This document shows positions 9,769 through 20,060 of a stretch of DNA of 46,846 bases, in pieces. The notes under the pieces are model-generated. The model searched no databases. It had not been told where the DNA came from and was given only the letters and a program-made list of their open reading frames with translations. Within the stretch, counting starts at the first letter, position 1, and every line of letters starts with the position of its first letter. The position numbers were made by a program, and so were the translations under genes. This DNA comes from Agarophyton chilense (Eukaryota; Rhodophyta; Florideophyceae; Gracilariales; Gracilariaceae), in NCBI GenBank assembly GCA_030374765.1, contig JARGXX010000051.1, positions 1 through 46,846 on the forward strand. The letters are read 5' to 3'.

Positions 9769-10384
9769 TACGGTCAATTGACATCGTATTCGGTATTCCA
9801 TCTTGTTCAACGGTAACGGTGTGGTCTGATGCCTTCAATACCTTATAAGGTCCCACTGATTTGGGTAGAAGCTTCGAATTGATATCTCTATCAATAGCTT
9901 CATCGCCCGCTTCATCACCCGGTCGTGGTCTTTTACCTGAAGGTGGGTTTTCTATATAGACATATTGTCCCGAAGATGCAGAGACCTCTTTGGTTACCCT
10001 ACGGTCGTAGTCGGCCTTACACCGCTTCTGGGCTGCAGTGAGGCGGCTCTCTGCATTTTTGAGAGCCCTCCTCAACCTCACAAGGGTATTTCGCTTGACC
10101 TGGGCAGGGGTCAGTGCGCCAGCTGCAGTGCTGGTGGTATGATCTCCCTGCACTACAATACCTGGGTGGTGTCGCGAAAGAACTAAACCAAATGGAGTGG
10201 TCTGCGTTGACCGGTGTACCTGAAGATTATAAAAGTAGGTGAGCGGTTGCACCAGCTCATCCCAACCAGTTTGGTGCTCTTCCGTATAGTGTCGTAGCCT
10301 TGATACCAATATGTGGTTAAAGCGCTCGACCTGTCCGTTCGTCTGCGGGTGGTAGGCAGTAGTGAAATAGTGCTTGATACCCAA
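9626..10384 (-). pseudogene. E2 integrase, second half
   Basis: This 252-codon frame starts with GIKHYFTTAYHPQTNGQVER, which carries the catalytic Glu of the integrase core. It continues through a typical helical part (GWDELVQPLTYFYN) and the GPYKVL C-terminal fold. It is joined to the 741-codon pol frame by a single frame change at about 10385. No chromodomain is visible at the end, unlike gypsy-1. The 3' end overlaps the antisense frame by about 140 bp. Confidence 0.88.
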
Positions 10385-12408
10385 GTAACCAAGAGGTTAC
10401 AGACTGCTTCGAAGAACTTTAATGCCAGGTTTGAACCATTATCGGTAAGGAAGTACAGTTTTGCACCATACGGGTAGACCCAATTGTTGAGGAACGCGAT
10501 CGCCGGCGTTGTTAACTTCGTATCCTTTAAAGTAATCGCTCCCGTGAGCTTCGAGATCCTGTCGGTGATCACTAGAATGTGCTGATACCCATTCTTGGTC
10601 TTGGGAAGTGGTCCTAGAAGGCCTTTCGCAACAAACTCCAGCCGACCCGCTGCTGGAAACAGCTTGAGGTATTTTCGATGCTTTTGAATACCACCGCGGG
10701 TACGAACATAGGATTCGCATTGACCTACAAAGGTATAGATATCATGGGCCATATGAGGCCAGTAGAACTGTTGCCTCAAGGTGTAATATATACTGGTGGC
10801 ACCGGGGTGTCCCGATAGTCGCAGGGAGTGCGCGAGATACAAGACTTTCGGGCGAAGCGCTTTCGGAACCACATTTTGAAGGCCACCATCCAAGGTTGAC
10901 CTTCTCACGATGTACCCATTGTGGTCCGCATCGAATTGTGATCCTTTGAAACCAATTTGGTCATCCATTTTTCTGCAGTACGCATCCTGGACCTGTTCTC
11001 GTAGGAATTCCTCGCGGGTTACGGGCATGAAGTTCGTTTCCTCTAGGGTCGGTATCTTAGTTGCGATGTCGTTGTTCCGCAAAGCACCACTTTCAGGTAA
11101 GTACCAACATCCTTCTAGGTGTTCGCCGGTACCATTTTGGTTTGATGATACCCAAAAGCAAGGGATATCATCGTCCACAGGTTCTGTCTCTAACCCTGAG
11201 GAGTTTAAGCGTGACATAGCATCAGCTATGTTGTGCTTGATACCTGGACGGTATTGTCCGTCGTATTCAAACTCCGTCAGTCTCAACCTCCAACGGGCAA
11301 GTCTACCAGAGGCCTCTGCGAGTCCGAGGATCCACCTTAAGGCGTTGTGGTCCGTGTGCAACGTAAAGCGCTCACCATACAGGTATGGACGGAGCATCAA
11401 CATGCTCCACACTACTGCGAGACATTTCTTCTCGGTTACCGTGTAGTTCTGCTCCGCCTCATTAATAGCGTTGCTGCAGTCCCCTATAAGTAATTTGTCT
11501 CCGTTGTGCTGCTCCTGCATGAGACAACATCCAATTTGGGCATGGGATGCATCCGTATCCAGCGTGTACGGTAGACCTGTTTTCGGTAACGCTAAGATTG
11601 GCGGGGACAAAGGCGCTCGTTTCAATTCCTCAAAGGTATCCATTTCGTTGTTCGATAGATTCTCAAACCGTTCAGGTTCACCTTTCTGGAGCTTCTTGTT
11701 GAGGGGAACCGCTATTTTCGCGAATCCCTTCACGAAGCGACGATAGACGTTGCATAAACCTATAATGGATCGTACGTCTGTCTGGTATCGTGGCACTTTG
11801 ACCTTCTGTACGGCTCTAGTATTACTCGGCGCAATCTCTAGGGTACCAGGGCTTATGATGTGGCCCAGGTATTCAACCGTTCTGGTAAAGAAGACGCATT
11901 TTTGTAGCTTCAGCGTCACCCCCGCCTCAGCTAGGAGGTTTAGTACGGTGCGCACGTGAGCAAAATGCTCTTCTACCGATCTGGAGTAGATGATTACATC
12001 ATCGATGTATACCAAGGCGGTTGTCCACTTACCCTTCGAAAGGATGATGTCCAGCGCCCTTTGAAAGGTGGCTGGAGCATTGCGCAACCCGAATGGCATC
12101 CGCGTGAAGCGAAACAAACCTGAATGCCACATGAAGGTCGTTTTTTCTCGATCTGTTTCACCTACAGGTACCTGCCAATAACCACAATTGGCATCCAACA
12201 TGGTAAATATCTGCACATCTCCCATGGATTCGATGCACTCATCCATTCTAGGTATCTGGTACGAATCCCTGACGGTCACGCTATTGAGCCCCCTGTAGTC
12301 CACACAGAACCTCATACTGTTATCCCCTTTCTTCTGAACCAGAACCACGGGACTAGCCCAATCTGCGTTGGCTAGTTCAATTACACCTTCTTGGAGCATT
12401 CGCTCCAT
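10183..12408 (-). pseudogene. E2 pol: reverse transcriptase, RNase H and integrase first half
   Basis: 741 codons. RT: ASPVVLVQKKG, FTMLDANCGYWQ (first Asp) and YIDDVIIYS (the YxDD active site), residues about 20-170. RNase H: TLDTDASHAQIGC at about 290, then TDHNALRWILG and the IADAMSRL end. Integrase: H-x3-H present (LSGHPGATS) but the C-x2-C is CESY, so one zinc ligand is Tyr. The first catalytic Asp of the core is lost: LEFVAKGLLGPLPKT stands where MDLLGPL is expected. The second Asp (LTDNGSN) is present. The protein then changes frame near 10385. RT looks intact, but the integrase is dead. Confidence 0.93.
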
Positions 12409-13042
12409 TTCTTTGAGTTCTACTTCTCTCGCCTTCGGACCTGCGCGGTATGGTTGCTGATAAATAGGCTTCGAGTCCGGGAGGAGCTCGATGCGATGCT
12501 GTGTGGCCTTTATTTGGCCCAGATGGCCTGACCACGTCGTTTTGAACTCCTCCAGAAGGTCGATAATACGGCCCCGCAGTTCGCCGTTTTCTTCACCGAT
12601 CTGGATTGCATCTTCCCATTGCTGCTCAGGGTCAGGTTCATCTTACTTGTCTACCGATTCCTTATCGGTTAGCTCTGGGTTAAAGTTGGTGTTTATCGAT
12701 ACCTTTGCAGTTGTGGACGCATTTGCGCACCCCCCCTTCCTTATCGAAGGCGACCTCGCCGAGATCAGTGTGAGCTACGGTGAAGTCCCCTTGTGATGCC
12801 GGTAGTGCGATGCCAACATTGGTATTCTTCGGCAACTTCACGTTGTGACTGCTGAAGTTGCTGAGACACACCTTAAAGGGTTGATTTGGGATGCTGTAGA
12901 CAATCCCGTTGGCCATCAAGGTGAGGTATCGATGTGCTAACCTCGGATGGTTTTCTAGTATGACCAGCCCTGGGGTCGCACACGACACCGGTACCAATAT
13001 TTGGTGCAATGGCGGGATAACAACCTGTTTGGTAAGGCGCAC
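12409..13042 (-). pseudogene. E2 protease-RT linker
   Basis: Frame 12680-13042 (KQVVIPPLHQILVPV, then GIVYSIPNQPFKV) is the beta-rich connector that follows the protease in many gypsy elements. A short broken stretch leads to the RT start (12408), with recognisable YRAGPKAREVE-type sequence at about 12420-12460. Several shifts separate it from pol. Confidence 0.65.
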
Positions 13043-13105
13043 TTTGTTGGAGACCGTTTCGGTGGATATCGTCTTCTTCGGTTTAAAGAACCATCCCCGT
13101 TTGGT

Positions 13106-13593
13106 TTACGTATTACCTACAATGGCAATTCGTCCCCCGTGACGTAGGGTGACGGTACGGGAACCAGGAAGAATTGCTTTGACATGTCTGTCAATGAAGT
13201 TCGTACCTAGTAGGCAGTCTGTTGGTAAACGGTAGACAAAAAAGAATTGCAGTCTTACCTTGAGGTGTCCGAGCTGCACCAAGTGGTGAGCATACCTCGA
13301 AGGTTTAATGGGCACTCATTTGCATCCACCAGCGGGTTTTTGTCGGAAGGTCAGCTCAAGTTCCGAAGTACCGCCTCAGGTATGACGCGGGAGTTCAGGA
13401 CGTTTGGGCCGGCCACAGTATTCCACACGCAGGTGACCGGGACCGCAAGGCGATCGGATAAACACATTGAAGCACGTACTTTATAGTTGTTGTACTTCAT
13501 AAGACAAACCGGAACTGGTTGTGACGTGTTGTCTTCCACCTTCAAGGTTCTGGGTATCGATTGGCCTTCCAATTGAAGGTTGCGTTCGGCCAT
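13106..13593 (-). pseudogene. E2 protease, active site lost
   Basis: Frame 13351-13593 ends in a retropepsin-like segment: VTCVWNTVAGPNVLNS. The catalytic D-T-G is replaced by N-T-V. Frame 13106-13315 supplies the second half (DCLLGTNFIDRHV, matching the usual LLGxDFL-type loop). The two pieces are in different frames. With both Asp and Gly changed, this copy could not process its polyprotein. Confidence 0.75.
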
Positions 13594-15101
13594 TACGCCA
13601 ACCGTTCGGTGTTTTCCTCCTGTACGGGAGGGGTTGAGTCCAAGTTTGGTGTTTCCTCGATGGTATTGACCTGTACCGGTGTACGGGGTTGGAACCTATT
13701 TGGTGCTTGCGTTGAAGACTTATAGAGGCGTTGGTGATTCTGCATGCGAGTCTGAGTCAACTGGTCACTCATCGCTGGGGGTAAATTAGCGCAATTGCTT
13801 GCCAAAGGGTCTGTCGCAATACAGAACTAGCAAACGAGGCCTCCAGTTTGGGGGTCTCGCGTTACCATTGAGGGGGGCTTCGAAACCTGGTTGGTAGGAG
13901 AAGTGGCGTAGGATGTGGGTGGCGAGTTATGGGAGCTTGTTCCCTGCATCCTCTGCCAGCTCATTGCACTTGGCGGCGATTGTACCGAGTTTGGTGTACG
14001 CGTTGACGACCAATTCCCTACCGTCGAAAGTTTCGAGAACCGCCCCTGGGTCGCTACCAAGTGGATAGCGGTCCCTGTAGGTACTTCGATGTGCCAGCTG
14101 CACTCTGAGGTTGTGGTCTCTTCAATTTCCAAGAAGGACCTTTTCGATTTTTCCTTCGAGGTTTGAGGAATGGCTGGTCTCTTTCCCAGCCGAAGAGTAT
14201 CTCCAAGGCCCTGGGAGTATCGAGCCAGCCCATTGTATTCTACCTTTCGGTTAATGGCCAAGTAGTTGCGTACCTGGCAACGGATCGCTTTGTCGACATT
14301 GTCAGCCAATAGCGACCTTAACCTAGAGGTAGTGAACACATTACCACAGCGGGTTGCCAGATTCCACAGCGCGAGCGAAAACTTCGATTCGGTTTTCCCA
14401 GACCTTTGATGGTAAGCGAGGACTTCCGAATAAGTCTCTTGGATAACCTCATCGGTGGCGTATGTTTCCAAAAGGAAATTGACCACCTCTGGGTATGACT
14501 CCAACATCTCTGTGCCATCCTAATCCATCGCTAAGGTATTGCCGCGGAGCCTTCCCTGCAGCAAGTAGTATGCTTGTCATTTCAGGTAAAACTGAAATAG
14601 TCACATAGCAGCGCCCTCGGAAAAACCATTTTGGTCACATGCAAGCTTGAACTTCTGTAGAAACTCAATCACCGCAATAGGATCCGTAATTGTGAAGGTT
14701 GTGTCACCCATTTGGAAGCTGAGCTTCTTGTGGTGCTTAGTAATCTTCTGAGCAACCTCTTGGGTGTATTCAGACGACTTGTTGATCAACCGATAGTTCC
14801 TGTAGTCAACCGCTTTGGTGAACATATCGTTCAAGGGTTGGTGCACCTCCAGGTCTATTTCGGTGTCCGACTCAGAGTCGGACGACTCATTGTATCGCTT
14901 CTTACCTTTTCGGTTCTTTTTCGACGACTTCTTCGTCGACCTGTTCGGTTTCTTCTTCTTCTTACCTTTACGGTCATCATCCGACGATGAACTCGTATCG
15001 GAACTGGAGTCCGACGAGTCCGGGTCTGAATCATCCCCTCGATTATTTCCCGTCTTCGTCCTCCGCTTCTTACCCTTTCGGTTTCTTCGTCGCTCATCCA
15101 A
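13593..15101 (-). pseudogene. E2 gag: charged region and capsid
   Basis: One frame from ATG 15101 to 13593, interrupted by stops at 14601, in 14520-14600 and at 13827. Residues 1-75 are a Lys/Arg block alternating with Ser/Asp runs (RRRNRKGKKRRTK, then DSSDSSSDTSSSSDDD). The capsid part follows (PIAVIEFLQKFKLACDQNG, MLESYPEVVNFLLETYA, KFSLALWNLATRCG). No zinc knuckle is visible. The basic-acidic repeat could bind RNA or nuclear factors. Confidence 0.7.
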
Positions 15102-15280
15102 CGAGTCAGACGAATCTTCCTTGGGATCACCTCCGTGGGTATCGTTAGAACGAAACCAGTAATTGGTGGCAGATAAATGTCTTGAGGATCTACATTCCCC
15201 GGGACCTCTTGACTCTGCTTCGGACCTTGTAGGTACTCACTTTCAGTCGGTAAGTGTTTGGAATGGGTGTAATGATCCAT

Positions 15281-15901
15281 TTAGAACCCTTGTTGTATGC
15301 GCTTTGCAATGTTCACCTGTGTAGGTCGGGATTCTGCGAATCCCTCGGAAACCCCAAGGTCTTGCACCGCGCGGTAAACATGCTCCCTAGCATCTGTAAA
15401 GAGGTACTGTTTCACCATTTCTGGTATCCTGTCCGATAGCTCTTGAGCTGCTCGGTCAACCACAATACGGGTAAATGCATCGGCGTCCATTGAGGTTGGA
15501 ACCATCCGGGTATCCGACTTCTCCTTTAAGGTTAATGCATCCTCGACCGCGAGGGTGACGAGCGCTTTCGCTTGCTCTTCGAGCTAAGGCCATAGCTCCT
15601 CGGCTGCAACCTAAATTGGTAATTCCCTTTGAGGTTCTGTTGCCATAGGCGGCGGACCATGTACCTTTACGGTTTTGTCCCGAGTGTGCTGGAGCAGCTC
15701 CTCGGGGTTCTCTAGAATCGGGTGAGCCGATGGGGCTCCTTTAATAGCTTTTTGGCTTGGCGGGGCGCTCGCACCACGCGTATTCCGTTTAGGTTGTTCC
15801 ATTTTTGACCAATAGTGGTATCCTGTATTGCTTTGCTGGATTTCCTGAAACCAAATAGGTGTACAAGCGTCCAATCCTTCTCGGAATCTCGTTTGAACCA
15901 T
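15281..15901 (-). pseudogene. E2 gag N-terminal part
   Basis: The frame starts with ATG at 15901, about 30 nt after the primer-binding site, and reads MVQTRFREGLDACTPIWF. In the same frame after a stop it continues at 15505 (MDADAFTRIVVDRAAQELS). It is in another frame than the downstream gag at 15101, so a shift lies between 15281 and 15101. Its position directly behind the 5' LTR supports it as the natural start of gag. Confidence 0.6.
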
Positions 15902-15932
15902 GAAGATACGACGAAACCTAAAAAAACTTTCT

Positions 15933-15949
15933 AAATCGGGAGACCAAAA
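15933..15949 (-). promoter_or_regulatory. E2 primer-binding site
   Basis: On the minus strand, 3 nt after the 5' LTR, the sequence is TGGTCTCCCGATTT. It starts with TGG as expected for pairing with the CCA end of a tRNA. The tRNA cannot be named from this window. Confidence 0.6.
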
Positions 15950-16323
15950 TGTCGTACAATCACCTCTGGGGTTTGCTACTGTCTTGTCTCGGGAGCGTGT
16001 TGACGCTCAACCTTAAAAGTTAGACGTGATAAACCTCGATGGTAACAGGGCACCGTGAAAACCCGCAGGGACAAACGGCGGGGCAACTAGCCTACACCGT
16101 GTAGGTGAACGATGATAGGCGTTGACGCGCGGTACAACCTAAATTACAATTACTAACAATCACTCAACCAAAAGGTACATGTCAACACTACACGTGGCTG
16201 ACAACACCTAGATGGTAACTCGCCCGGAGCTGCGTGGCCGATGATCCCTCGCATTCATCACCGACAAGGTCAGTGTAGTATATCGACAACCTCAAAGGTC
16301 AAACCTTTTGCCACTATAAGACA
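15950..16323 (-). repeat. E2 5' LTR (right)
   Basis: A 374-bp LTR starting TGTCGTAC and ending TAAGACA. It lacks the 215-bp inverted-repeat segment of the left LTR. Differences from the left copy are mostly transitions. Confidence 0.9.
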
Positions 16324-16328
16324 GCCCG
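16324..16328. repeat. Target-site duplication of E2, right (gcccg)
   Basis: Matches 7208-7212. Confidence 0.9.
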
Positions 16329-16363
16329 ATGATCGTTTGCGTCAATCCCTGGGGTTCTTCTTT

Positions 16364-16542
16364 TGTTGGCATCAGGTGGAGCTTCACTAACACACAAATA
16401 CAACATGTAAGCGTACGAAATACATTTCAAAAACTTTTGCCACGACATAATGTCAACGATTCATGGTACAGCCACTAAAAATACAAATACAAAAACATTG
16501 GGCATTTGCAACAAGAGAAGGTGAATCGCATCAACAAGAACA
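16364..16542 (-). repeat. Copia-1 3' LTR (left), approximate ends
   Basis: It starts TGTTGGCATC and ends ...CAAGAACA on the plus strand. It shares an acacaaatacaac...gttgccacg core with 21213-21366 and 46636-46795. The last pol codons lie about 20 bp to the right. The boundaries come from TG/CA and where similarity ends. Confidence 0.6.
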
Positions 16543-16565
16543 TTCTAATACTCTTGCGTCTTCAA

Positions 16566-17640
16566 CCAAAATGTTTCTCGGATCTTTTAGTTTCCGAAAT
16601 ATCCTGAGGGTTGAAGTTGAGTTTGTCAGTAAATAGCGTAAGCTGAAGAGCGTCTATCTTCTTTGTGAGTAGATCTGCAAGGTTGGAGTTTCCAGGAACC
16701 CAAGATATTTTGTCCACTGCACCAGTCTGAAATTCATATTGGACGCAGCTAACTTCTCCGCGAATAGACTTGGCGATAGAGTTTTTCTACGTCAAGAGTG
16801 ATGTGATTGAATCTTTGGATTCAACTGCAATTCTCAGTTTGACCTCCATATCTAACAGCTCCGGGTATGCCTTAGAGATAGTCCTGCCTTCATCAATGCC
16901 TTCAGAAACAGCAAAAATCTCGGCTGCTGGAACGCTTTTAACTGGGCGCTCTGCCTTGTGAAAGAGCCACGAGATGGTATAATCAATAGAACTGCTTTTC
17001 ATTTCACCTACAAGTAGACCAGTTAGAACTCCAAGTTGACCACAAGCATCAGTACGTGATGCATCAACAAATACTAAGACGCTGATCTCATGCTGTTTGC
17101 TATCTGTCTGCCTAGGGTGTGCGATTGTTTTCCCAAGCTTTTTAAGCTTTGCAAAAAAAAATAACTGGTTGAACAAAATGGCAGACCTTAAGATCGGGTG
17201 CTTTTTGCTGTAGATAGCTCGCATAGAATGAGCAAAAAGGCGATGCAGCAGTTCCGATCCATCCAAGGGAACTGTTGGTTGAGGCAAATAATGACTTCTC
17301 AATCTGGTTGAGTGGTTCGTCAGAATGCTTGCGACGTTGTCTGGAGAAGGGATACTCAGTAACAGCTTCCATTTTGTCGTCGGCGTCAGTCTCAATGGTA
17401 AGGTCACCATTTTGAATAGTGTTAATCTCAAAGAAACGTAGCTTTCCTGGTCCATGCATCACATCACCAAACTTGAATCGTTTGTCAAATTCCATCATTC
17501 CACGTTTCACCCCGTTGGCATCACATGCAACGATCAAGTCATCTACAATTTTTGCGACAATTAGTCCCAACCTTCCGTTTTCTTTTTGAAAGAAGAGCTG
17601 GGGCACGTGAGCTGACTGAGTGAGTCCAATTTCAAACATA
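16566..17640 (-). pseudogene. Copia-1 RT palm and RNase H
   Basis: Frame 17142-17639 holds FFQKENGRLG and KIVDDLIVACD, the RT active site with Ile in place of the usual Tyr of YVDD. Frame 16787-17455 holds RNase H: ISVLVFVDASRTDACGQLG, SIDYTISWLFHKAERPVKS, VPAAEIFAVSEGIDEG (the Glu) and AVESKDSITSLLT. After another shift the typical end NLADLLTKKIDALQLTLF runs to a stop near 16566. At least two frame changes make this non-functional. Confidence 0.85.
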
Positions 17641-17657
17641 ATACTGTCGGACTGGTT

Positions 17658-18374
17658 CTACCATTTATCATTGGCATTTGCAAGCCCGTATGCAGCTGTC
17701 AACAACAACCATAGATTAGTAGATTTCATTCGGCTTTCTTTGGGAGGGCGCACATAGACATTTCTCTGCGCCTCACCGGTCTGCAAAAATGCAGAGTTTA
17801 CATCAGCCCTGCAAATGTTCCATCGGAATAAAGATGCTATGGACTCGAGAATCCAAAGACCTGTAGGTGGACACGTTATACAGTCTTTGCTTAGGACGAT
17901 CCTTAAGTCATCTTCGCTACCATGAGGTGCTATTCGTGCTTTTAGCTTCAAAGAGCCATCGTCATTACTCTTCATTTTGTAAAGTGTGTGACTATTGATT
18001 ATATTTGAGTTCGGAAGAACTTCGTCGTGTGTGACAGGGCGCACAGTCTTGATGAAGGTTTCCTCTTCTAACTTGTATGCATTGAATAGAGGGTATTGGT
18101 GGAACCCTTGTGCGTGGTGCTTGAGGAATGGCTTATTCCCAAAATGCTTTACCATTGACGACTGAACAGCTTTCTCAGTGCTAGTGACTTGTAAATCAGG
18201 CAGTGTTGGACTAGAGCTAGAGCTAGCTGTAAGTGCATTGTTGTAGTTCCAAACTTCCTTTATCATATCTAGGAGTTCTTTGTCGCCGTCCTCATAATAG
18301 GTGTTTAGACGACCATCTTCGTCTGCTGAATGCACAGTTCCTGGATAAAAATGCGCAGCCATGGGCCAGAGCAC
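17658..18374 (-). pseudogene. Copia-1 RT N-terminal half
   Basis: A 238-codon frame. A connector region with T-, S- and P-rich sequence leads into RT: LYKMKSNDDGSLKLKARIAP, then GLWILESIASLFRW and ICRADVNSAFLQTGEAQRNV, which carries the first catalytic Asp (DVNSAFLQ). The YGLANAND end meets the next frame at a stop or shift near 17655. Confidence 0.85.
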
Positions 18375-18480
18375 TGAAAAAATGTGTCCAACTGTCGGTT
18401 TATCATACGGACAGTCCGTCGATAGTACATCATCAGCAGCTGCATTCTCATGATACGATGTAGCCTGGGAGTCAAAACAT

Positions 18481-19341
18481 CTACTTGGTACTATAGTCCG
18501 GACTTGCTTCGGCAGTCGTTACAGGCAACGTGCCTGCAGAACTACGCTGTTCAATAGAGAGTTCATCTACCGAGCCCATTCCTTCCTGTACTAGTTGGGC
18601 GAAGCTCTCTTTAGAAAGTGCTGGCCAGGTATCTTCAAAGGCGGCAATAATTTCCCGACCCTTGCGTCCTGGAACGGTCACTGAGCGAGCAGCTCTGTTG
18701 ACTAAGAGGATCGGTTTGGGATCCGTCCACTTTCCTCTCTTTTCATAGTCTTTCTTTTGGTTGACTTCAACAAAGTCACCAACTGCGATTGGTGGTTCAG
18801 TCACAGAATTTGAGCGAAGAATTAGCGCTAGTTTGCGGCGTTCTTGTAGCTGGTCACGAGCAATGCGAACATCGTCAGGTATAGCAGTTTTGTTAGGCTC
18901 GGCGGCAATAGGATTTGAGAAGCCTTTCGCTAGTTCAAATGCAGACAAGGTGTTGTTACCGTAAAGATCGTTAGAAATACACAGAGGCTTGTATGCAGCT
19001 ACTTTGGGGTCAAACTCGGAACCAGCATCCTCTTTTAGGTTAATAAAGATGCTGCGAAAGATGTTATGCTTAGACACTATCGCATTTTTCGAGTGCCTGC
19101 CAGGAGGCACTCGATGAATCGGTATTCCAAGCTTCTTGGCGTAGCGCTTGAACGATCCGACTTGGAAGGCTTTGTCTGCACGAATAGAGTCAGGGTACCA
19201 GAACTGGGATAACCAGGAGGCTTCAAAGGCAAAAATAGCCTCTGTAAGACTTGTTGAAGTTACTACAAGAGCACTTGAATATCTTGTAATTAGATCCATC
19301 AAGTGCATTTGCAGCATCTCATCAAAAAAAAAGATCGACAC
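18481..19341 (-). pseudogene. Copia-1 integrase core
   Basis: A 286-codon frame. The first catalytic Asp lies just before it (CVDLFFFDE, near 19345). The second is in SIRADKAFQVGSFKRYA. The Glu expected ahead of the KH motif (here NAIVSKHNIFRSIF) is not seen. The C-terminal part has an SH3-like GDFVEVNQKKDYEKRGKW. The Glu loss and upstream break suggest an inactive integrase. Confidence 0.8.
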
Positions 19342-19399
19342 ATAAAACCTCGTTGTAGTTCTTAGAAAGGGAACTAATGGAGACCTTGAGACTGGGCTG

Positions 19400-19672
19400 C
19401 GGCACCGCTGCGGAGCGACAAGCAGTGCAGCGATTGATCATTTCCGTGAGCTACGACTTTACGGTCTCAATCCAGATTCCATTCCTCTCTAGCAAGAGCT
19501 TGTAGTCACTATAGCTTGCATGGCCACATACGTGTTTGTAGGCCTTGTCTATAATCTTCTTTACATCACACCATGGTGTGGTGTCAAGAGTTACTGCAGA
19601 GGCTCGAAAGAGTAGAGCCGTCATTGCAGTGAGATGTAAAGATTCCCAATGCCGAGTAGCTAAGGAAGCCAT
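19400..19672 (-). pseudogene. Copia-1 GAG-pre-integrase and zinc-binding region
   Basis: The frame 19451-19672 includes KHVCGHASYSDYKLLLERNG, the H-x-C-G-H-x-S-Y-x-D pattern that opens the copia integrase. Beyond its stop a C-T-A-C-R-S pair is visible near 19420. Together these are the HHCC-type region. Confidence 0.7.
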
Positions 19673-19751
19673 TATTGATTATGGAAAGGTGGTCTCGGTG
19701 TCCGTGAGAGACGAACATAAGTGCATTTCTGCCTATGTGCTCGGTATTAGC

Positions 19752-20060
19752 TTATCGAGTCACGTTTCTTCCAATGACCCACTGGGGTGATCCGTCTAGA
19801 ACAAGGTGCTTGATCCGAACTGAATTACCGTGGTCAGATGTCGCAGTGAGGGCAATTGATCCTAGTATGTGACGTGCTGAACTGGTGTGCCGGCCAGTTC
19901 CGTACTGCCAGTGCGTGTGTCCGTTGAGTGCCAGGGGTATGGCATCTAGCTTCGGGTTAGCTGGCAATCCGATGTGATCGGCTAGTAAGTTCAGTTCTAT
20001 TTATCCAATTGCGGAGAACGATGCTTCGTCGTCAAGCAGTGGTCCGAGTTCGACCAGAGA
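19752..20060 (-). pseudogene. Copia-1 protease region
   Basis: The catalytic segment reads GPLLDDEASFSAIG at the end of the gag frame (about 20005-20045). The copia-2 relative reads LLDDGAPYSASG, so the Gly of D-x-G has become Glu here. Frame 19752-19967 gives the second half (LVLDGSPQWVIGRNVTR), then NALMFVSHGH near 19715. Confidence 0.7.

Larger units (their letters stand above)
7225..16301. repeat. Dispersed ACC-N5-GGT interrupted palindromes across E2
   Basis: By eye I find about 51 exact ACC-N5-GGT sites in 9.1 kb. Examples start at 7338, 7770, 7841, 8306, 8379, 8662, 8823, 9370, 10264, 10951, 11130, 11667, 13052, 13537, 14624, 14904, 14964, 15070, 15662 and 15851. A further several dozen have N4 or N6. 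Random expectation for N5 is about 2. They occur in LTRs, in gag, in pol and in the antisense ORF region, and are rare in the flanking elements. The N5 core varies (TTTAA, ATTGA, TTTAC, GTTCA), so this is a recurring half-site pair, not copies of one longer repeat. Confidence 0.85.
7213..16323 (-). mobile_element. E2: Ty3/gypsy LTR retrotransposon, 9.1 kb, minus strand
   Basis: It is bounded by LTRs that begin TGTCGTA and end in ...GACA, and flanked by a 5-bp TSD. Minus-strand order is gag (15901 to about 13593), protease (13593-13106), linker, RT-RNaseH-integrase (12408-9626), an antisense reading frame on the plus strand (8542-9768), a purine tract and the 3' LTR. This is a canonical gypsy domain order with an added antisense 3' frame. 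Coding regions carry several shifts and lost catalytic residues, and the LTRs differ at about a tenth of aligned sites, so it is old and inactive. It is inserted in duplication copy A only, so the insertion postdates the duplication. It is packed with ACC-N5-GGT motifs. Confidence 0.93.
16324..16600. repeat. Segmental duplication copy A, right part
   Basis: Duplication sequence resumes here after E2. It matches 46578-46846, running through the copia-1 3' LTR into the end of its pol. Copy B reaches the window edge, so the true right limit of the duplication is not visible. Confidence 0.8.

Noticed and set aside
10910..11446. A 178-codon plus-strand frame inside E2 pol
   Set aside because: Antisense to well-recognised RNase H and RT; no independent support, unlike the frame at 8542-9768 that lies outside pol.
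14712..15162. Plus-strand frames rich in Phe, Leu and Val (hydrophobic)
   Set aside because: They are the complement of the Lys/Arg/Ser/Asp runs of E2 gag.
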